Origin: Photorhabdus sp. CRCIA-P01
GTDB lineage: Bacteria; Pseudomonadota; Gammaproteobacteria; Enterobacterales; Enterobacteriaceae
Reading direction: 5' to 3'
Assembly (NCBI RefSeq): GCF_003545805.1
Contig: NZ_NMQR01000012.1
Location: 1 to 64,000 of the forward strand
DNA: 64,000 nt
Made by a program: the position numbers and the translations under genes. Positions 62,278 through 64,000 of this stretch are shown here, one piece after another. A model generated the notes under the pieces. The model had not been told where the DNA came from. It ran no database searches and saw only the letters and a list, made by a program, of their open reading frames with translations. Each line of letters opens with the position of its first letter. Positions within the stretch are counted from its first letter, which is position 1.

Positions 62278-62630
62278 ATACAGGATGGTTATCACATTCC
62301 AATGCCCACTGCTTGAAGGCGGTTTTTATTGTAATTATTTGATTTATATTGTTTATTGTTGATTTTTGAGAAATGTTAAGTTTCACATAAAGGTGTGATA
62401 GAGAATGTCATTGTGGGGATGTTAAGGTTGGGTAAGCGAGTTTCGTCGAATTCTTTTAAGGATGTTAGTTAATCTCGGATCTGTTTAAGAATAGGAAATT
62501 TAGAGGTGGGTAGATTCAGACTCGGTTTTTGGGAGAATGGTAGGTTATTTTTCGAGGAAAAAGGTATATCGGATGCTAAGAAGCATTTTTTGCGATGAGG
62601 TAAAACCGACTTGTCATAAGGTTTGAAGAA

Positions 62631-62760
62631 TATTTATGGTGGTGGGGGAAGGATGACTCGTCACTGAGTTCCTCGCCCTACGGGCCAACGCGTCGCAAGC
62701 GCCGCATTGTTGTTTCGCTGCGCTCAACTCGAACCTTGACGAAGGTTCTCGACCTTCCCC
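62631..62760 (-). repeat. tRNA-Tyr 3'-end copy with downstream sequence
   Basis: A 24-bp block (62631-62654) repeats 62809-62832 exactly, covering the last bases of tRNA-Tyr and the sequence after it. It is followed by GATGACTCGTCACTG..GTTCCT, found again at 63063. In E. coli tyrT a similar set of repeats containing the tRNA 3' end follows the tRNA (rtT region). Confidence 0.75.
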
Positions 62761-62814
62761 CAAACGAGGAATTTGTCTTTGTTGAGTTTGTTTCTAAGGC
62801 TTGAGGACTATTTA

Positions 62815-62899
<85 letters not shown>

Positions 62900-62938
62900 A
62901 GATTTTGAAACGTATCACTGTTGATTACAGCGGGCGGA

Positions 62939-62966
62939 ATCATATCAAATGAGCCGCCGCTGTAAA
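62939..62966 (-). promoter_or_regulatory. tyrT promoter
   Basis: Read leftward: TTTACA, 16 bases including TCATTTGA, then TATGAT and a GC-rich discriminator (TCCGCCCGC). This closely matches the E. coli tyrT promoter, a stringently controlled one. Confidence 0.88.
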
Positions 62967-63047
62967 GCATATATTTAAAAATACGTTACCGCATGCTGTT
63001 TTTTTATCCTTATTGATCCTGTTGTGAGCAAATAAGTGGTCTGTTTG

Positions 63048-63085
63048 CTGGTGGCGGGGGAAGGATGACTCGTCACTGCGTTCCT
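63048..63085 (-). repeat. Second tRNA-Tyr 3'-end copy
   Basis: GGTGGCGGGGGAAGGAT followed by GACTCGTCACTGCGTTCCT matches 62637-62673 with two or so changes. It lies upstream of the intact tRNA and downstream of the cupin gene. Confidence 0.75.
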
Positions 63086-63114
63086 TAAAAATATAGGAGG
63101 GGCACTCCCCTCCT
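63083..63114 (-). terminator. Terminator of the cupin gene
   Basis: AGGAGGGG (63095-63102) and CCCCTCCT (63107-63114) form the stem. Leftward it is followed by ATATTTTTAA. Confidence 0.85.
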
Positions 63115-63124
63115 GAGTAGTTTT

Positions 63125-63565
63125 TTACTCAACAGGTTTAGAAAGAGGGACCCCTTTTTGCCCTGCGTAGAAGACCAAGAGGGTAACACCTTCTTTGCCT
63201 GTGTAACCGCGATGAGCGCTGTCAACCATTTCGGATAACGCCTCTCCTGCTTTTAAAAGACGTTTTTCGCCACTGGATTTTTTCTCTGCCGTTAACACCC
63301 CGTCCAGCACATAAGCTGCATTAGGTATCGGGTGTTCATGCCAGTCAAGGCTGGTATTTGGATCAATAGTAATTTTGAGAACTGAAAGCTGAGGAGTGCC
63401 TTGGGGGTATCCCTGATAAGATACGCCATCCCAAGACTTTTCAGTCTCAAGCAATTTTTCAACGTTAATACCAGCAGTATTGCTGTCATGTGCTTGAGTG
63501 AAAAACGGAGCAATGAGGAAAGCAAAAGATGTAAAGACCGATAAAGTTTGAATAGATAGCTGCAT
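63125..63565 (-). CDS. Secreted cupin-domain protein
   Basis: 146 residues. A signal peptide (cleavage after AQA or TQA near residue 25) is followed by a single-domain cupin: LDWHEHPIPNAAYVLDGVLTAE gives the first metal-binding motif, and GEALSEMVDSAHRGYTG the second. It should fold in the periplasm or outside. The ligand and activity are unknown. It lies between the two copies of tyrT flanking sequence. Confidence 0.8.
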   Translation of the reverse strand: MQLSIQTLSVFTSFAFLIAPFFTQAHDSNTAGINVEKLLETEKSWDGVSYQGYPQGTPQLSVLKITIDPNTSLDWHEHPIPNAAYVLDGVLTAEKKSSGEKRLLKAGEALSEMVDSAHRGYTGKEGVTLLVFYAGQKGVPLSKPVE

Positions 63566-63653
63566 GCGGGAGGGATCCTTGTAATAAAGTGGGTGGATGA
63601 TCTGTGGCGAACCATACCATTCTCACTATGATCAAGGAAGACCCTCACTTATA

Positions 63654-63780
63654 TATACCCTTCATCTTTCAAGCTGCTGCTTTGTTGGCTGCTTTCACTC
63701 ACCCCAGTCACATCGTTAGCTATGCTCCTGGGGATTCGTTCACTTGCCGCCGCGCTGTGGCTCGAAATCTATTGGGTATA
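63654..63780. repeat. ERIC element, copy 8 (type B, forward)
   Basis: 127 bp between TATA ends, upstream of the cupin gene. Confidence 0.97.
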
Positions 63781-63866
63781 GTAAGTATTAAAAGATTTTG
63801 GTTACTTAAGTTCGTGTTGAGCAACGAGGGGAAAGAATACGGCATTTTTTCTGGTACTACTATTGC

Positions 63867-63943
63867 TTACAGCGGCCAGAATCACATCAAATGAATCGCC
63901 GCTGTAAAGCATATATTTGAAAATAAGTTACCGTGTGCTGTTT
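63867..63943 (-). repeat. Duplicate of the tyrT promoter region
   Basis: About 77 bases match 62922-62998 with a dozen or so changes. The -35 TTTACA (63903-63908) is kept; the -10 has become TGTGAT (63881-63886). No tRNA follows. Confidence 0.85.
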
Positions 63944-64000
63944 TGCTGCCCCAATTAATTCAGCTTTAAAGAATTACAGTACGGTTACCATAAACAAAAA

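Larger units (their letters stand above)
62198..62814. other. Long gap between ltnD and tRNA-Tyr
   Basis: Holds the operon promoter region with the 12-bp repeats (62242), then about 350 bases with no gene, then tRNA-derived repeat sequence (62631 onward). A small hairpin ATGC..GCAT with six T near 62573 is too weak to call. Confidence 0.5.
63566..64000. other. End of window: ERIC and duplicated tyrT promoter region
   Basis: Apart from the ERIC (63654-63780) and the promoter-like copy at 63881, nothing recognisable; no gene is seen. Confidence 0.5.

Noticed and set aside
62631-62654. Phage attachment site from the repeated tRNA-Tyr 3' end
   Set aside because: No integrase or prophage genes lie between the copies, and E. 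coli tyrT has comparable 3'-end repeats, so a tyrT-type repeat is the simpler view.

Overview
The window looks like a piece of a Photorhabdus chromosome (Gammaproteobacteria, Morganellaceae). The evidence is an enterobacterial backbone with E. coli-like gene blocks, eight ERIC elements in 64 kb, a locus related to Photorhabdus virulence cassettes (PVC, an extracellular contractile injection system), and a Cif-family NEDD8/ubiquitin deamidase next to that locus. Species assignment is inference from gene content; no database was searched.

Layout. 0.3-12.1 kb: fabI, the sapABCDF peptide-uptake operon, a ryhB-like iron-stress small RNA, then pspF divergent from pspABC with ycjX and ycjF. 12.3-18.5 kb: tyrR, tpx, mppA, zntB and ttcA. 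18.6-19.8 kb: a decayed patch with a broken type VI hcp gene. 19.8-27.8 kb: a small multidrug transporter, a lipoprotein, dsbB, nhaB, fadR, dadA-dadX and a MipA family gene. 27.9-39.7 kb: yeaD (split by an ERIC), gapA, msrB, yeaC, pncA, ansA, sppA, ydjA-selD-topB and xthA.

40-55.3 kb is the accessory region. It holds a LysR regulator, a decayed glycosidase-like gene, a CadC-like membrane regulator, an AT-rich leader with an ops (RfaH) element, and a PVC-like operon. The operon keeps pvc1 (tube), pvc2 (sheath), a truncated second sheath, pvc11, pvc12, pvc13, pvc14, pvc15 and pvc16, followed by an intact cif. The genes expected between the second sheath and pvc11 (third sheath, second tube, LysM protein, spike, gp25, PAAR-like tip) are missing. 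pvc11, pvc12 and pvc14 each carry an in-frame TAA, pvc12 also has a frame-breaking junction, pvc13 is frameshifted and cut short, pvc14 holds an ERIC, and pvc15 lacks its AAA+ core. The particle is almost surely not made from this locus, yet pvc1, pvc2, pvc16 and the cif toxin gene are open.

55.4-62.2 kb is a seven-gene leftward operon for four-carbon acid sugars (ltnD, otnK, otnC, otnI, a DeoR regulator, denD and a GntP-type permease). The window ends with tRNA-Tyr(GUA), copies of its 3' end and of its promoter, and a secreted cupin gene lying between the duplicated parts.
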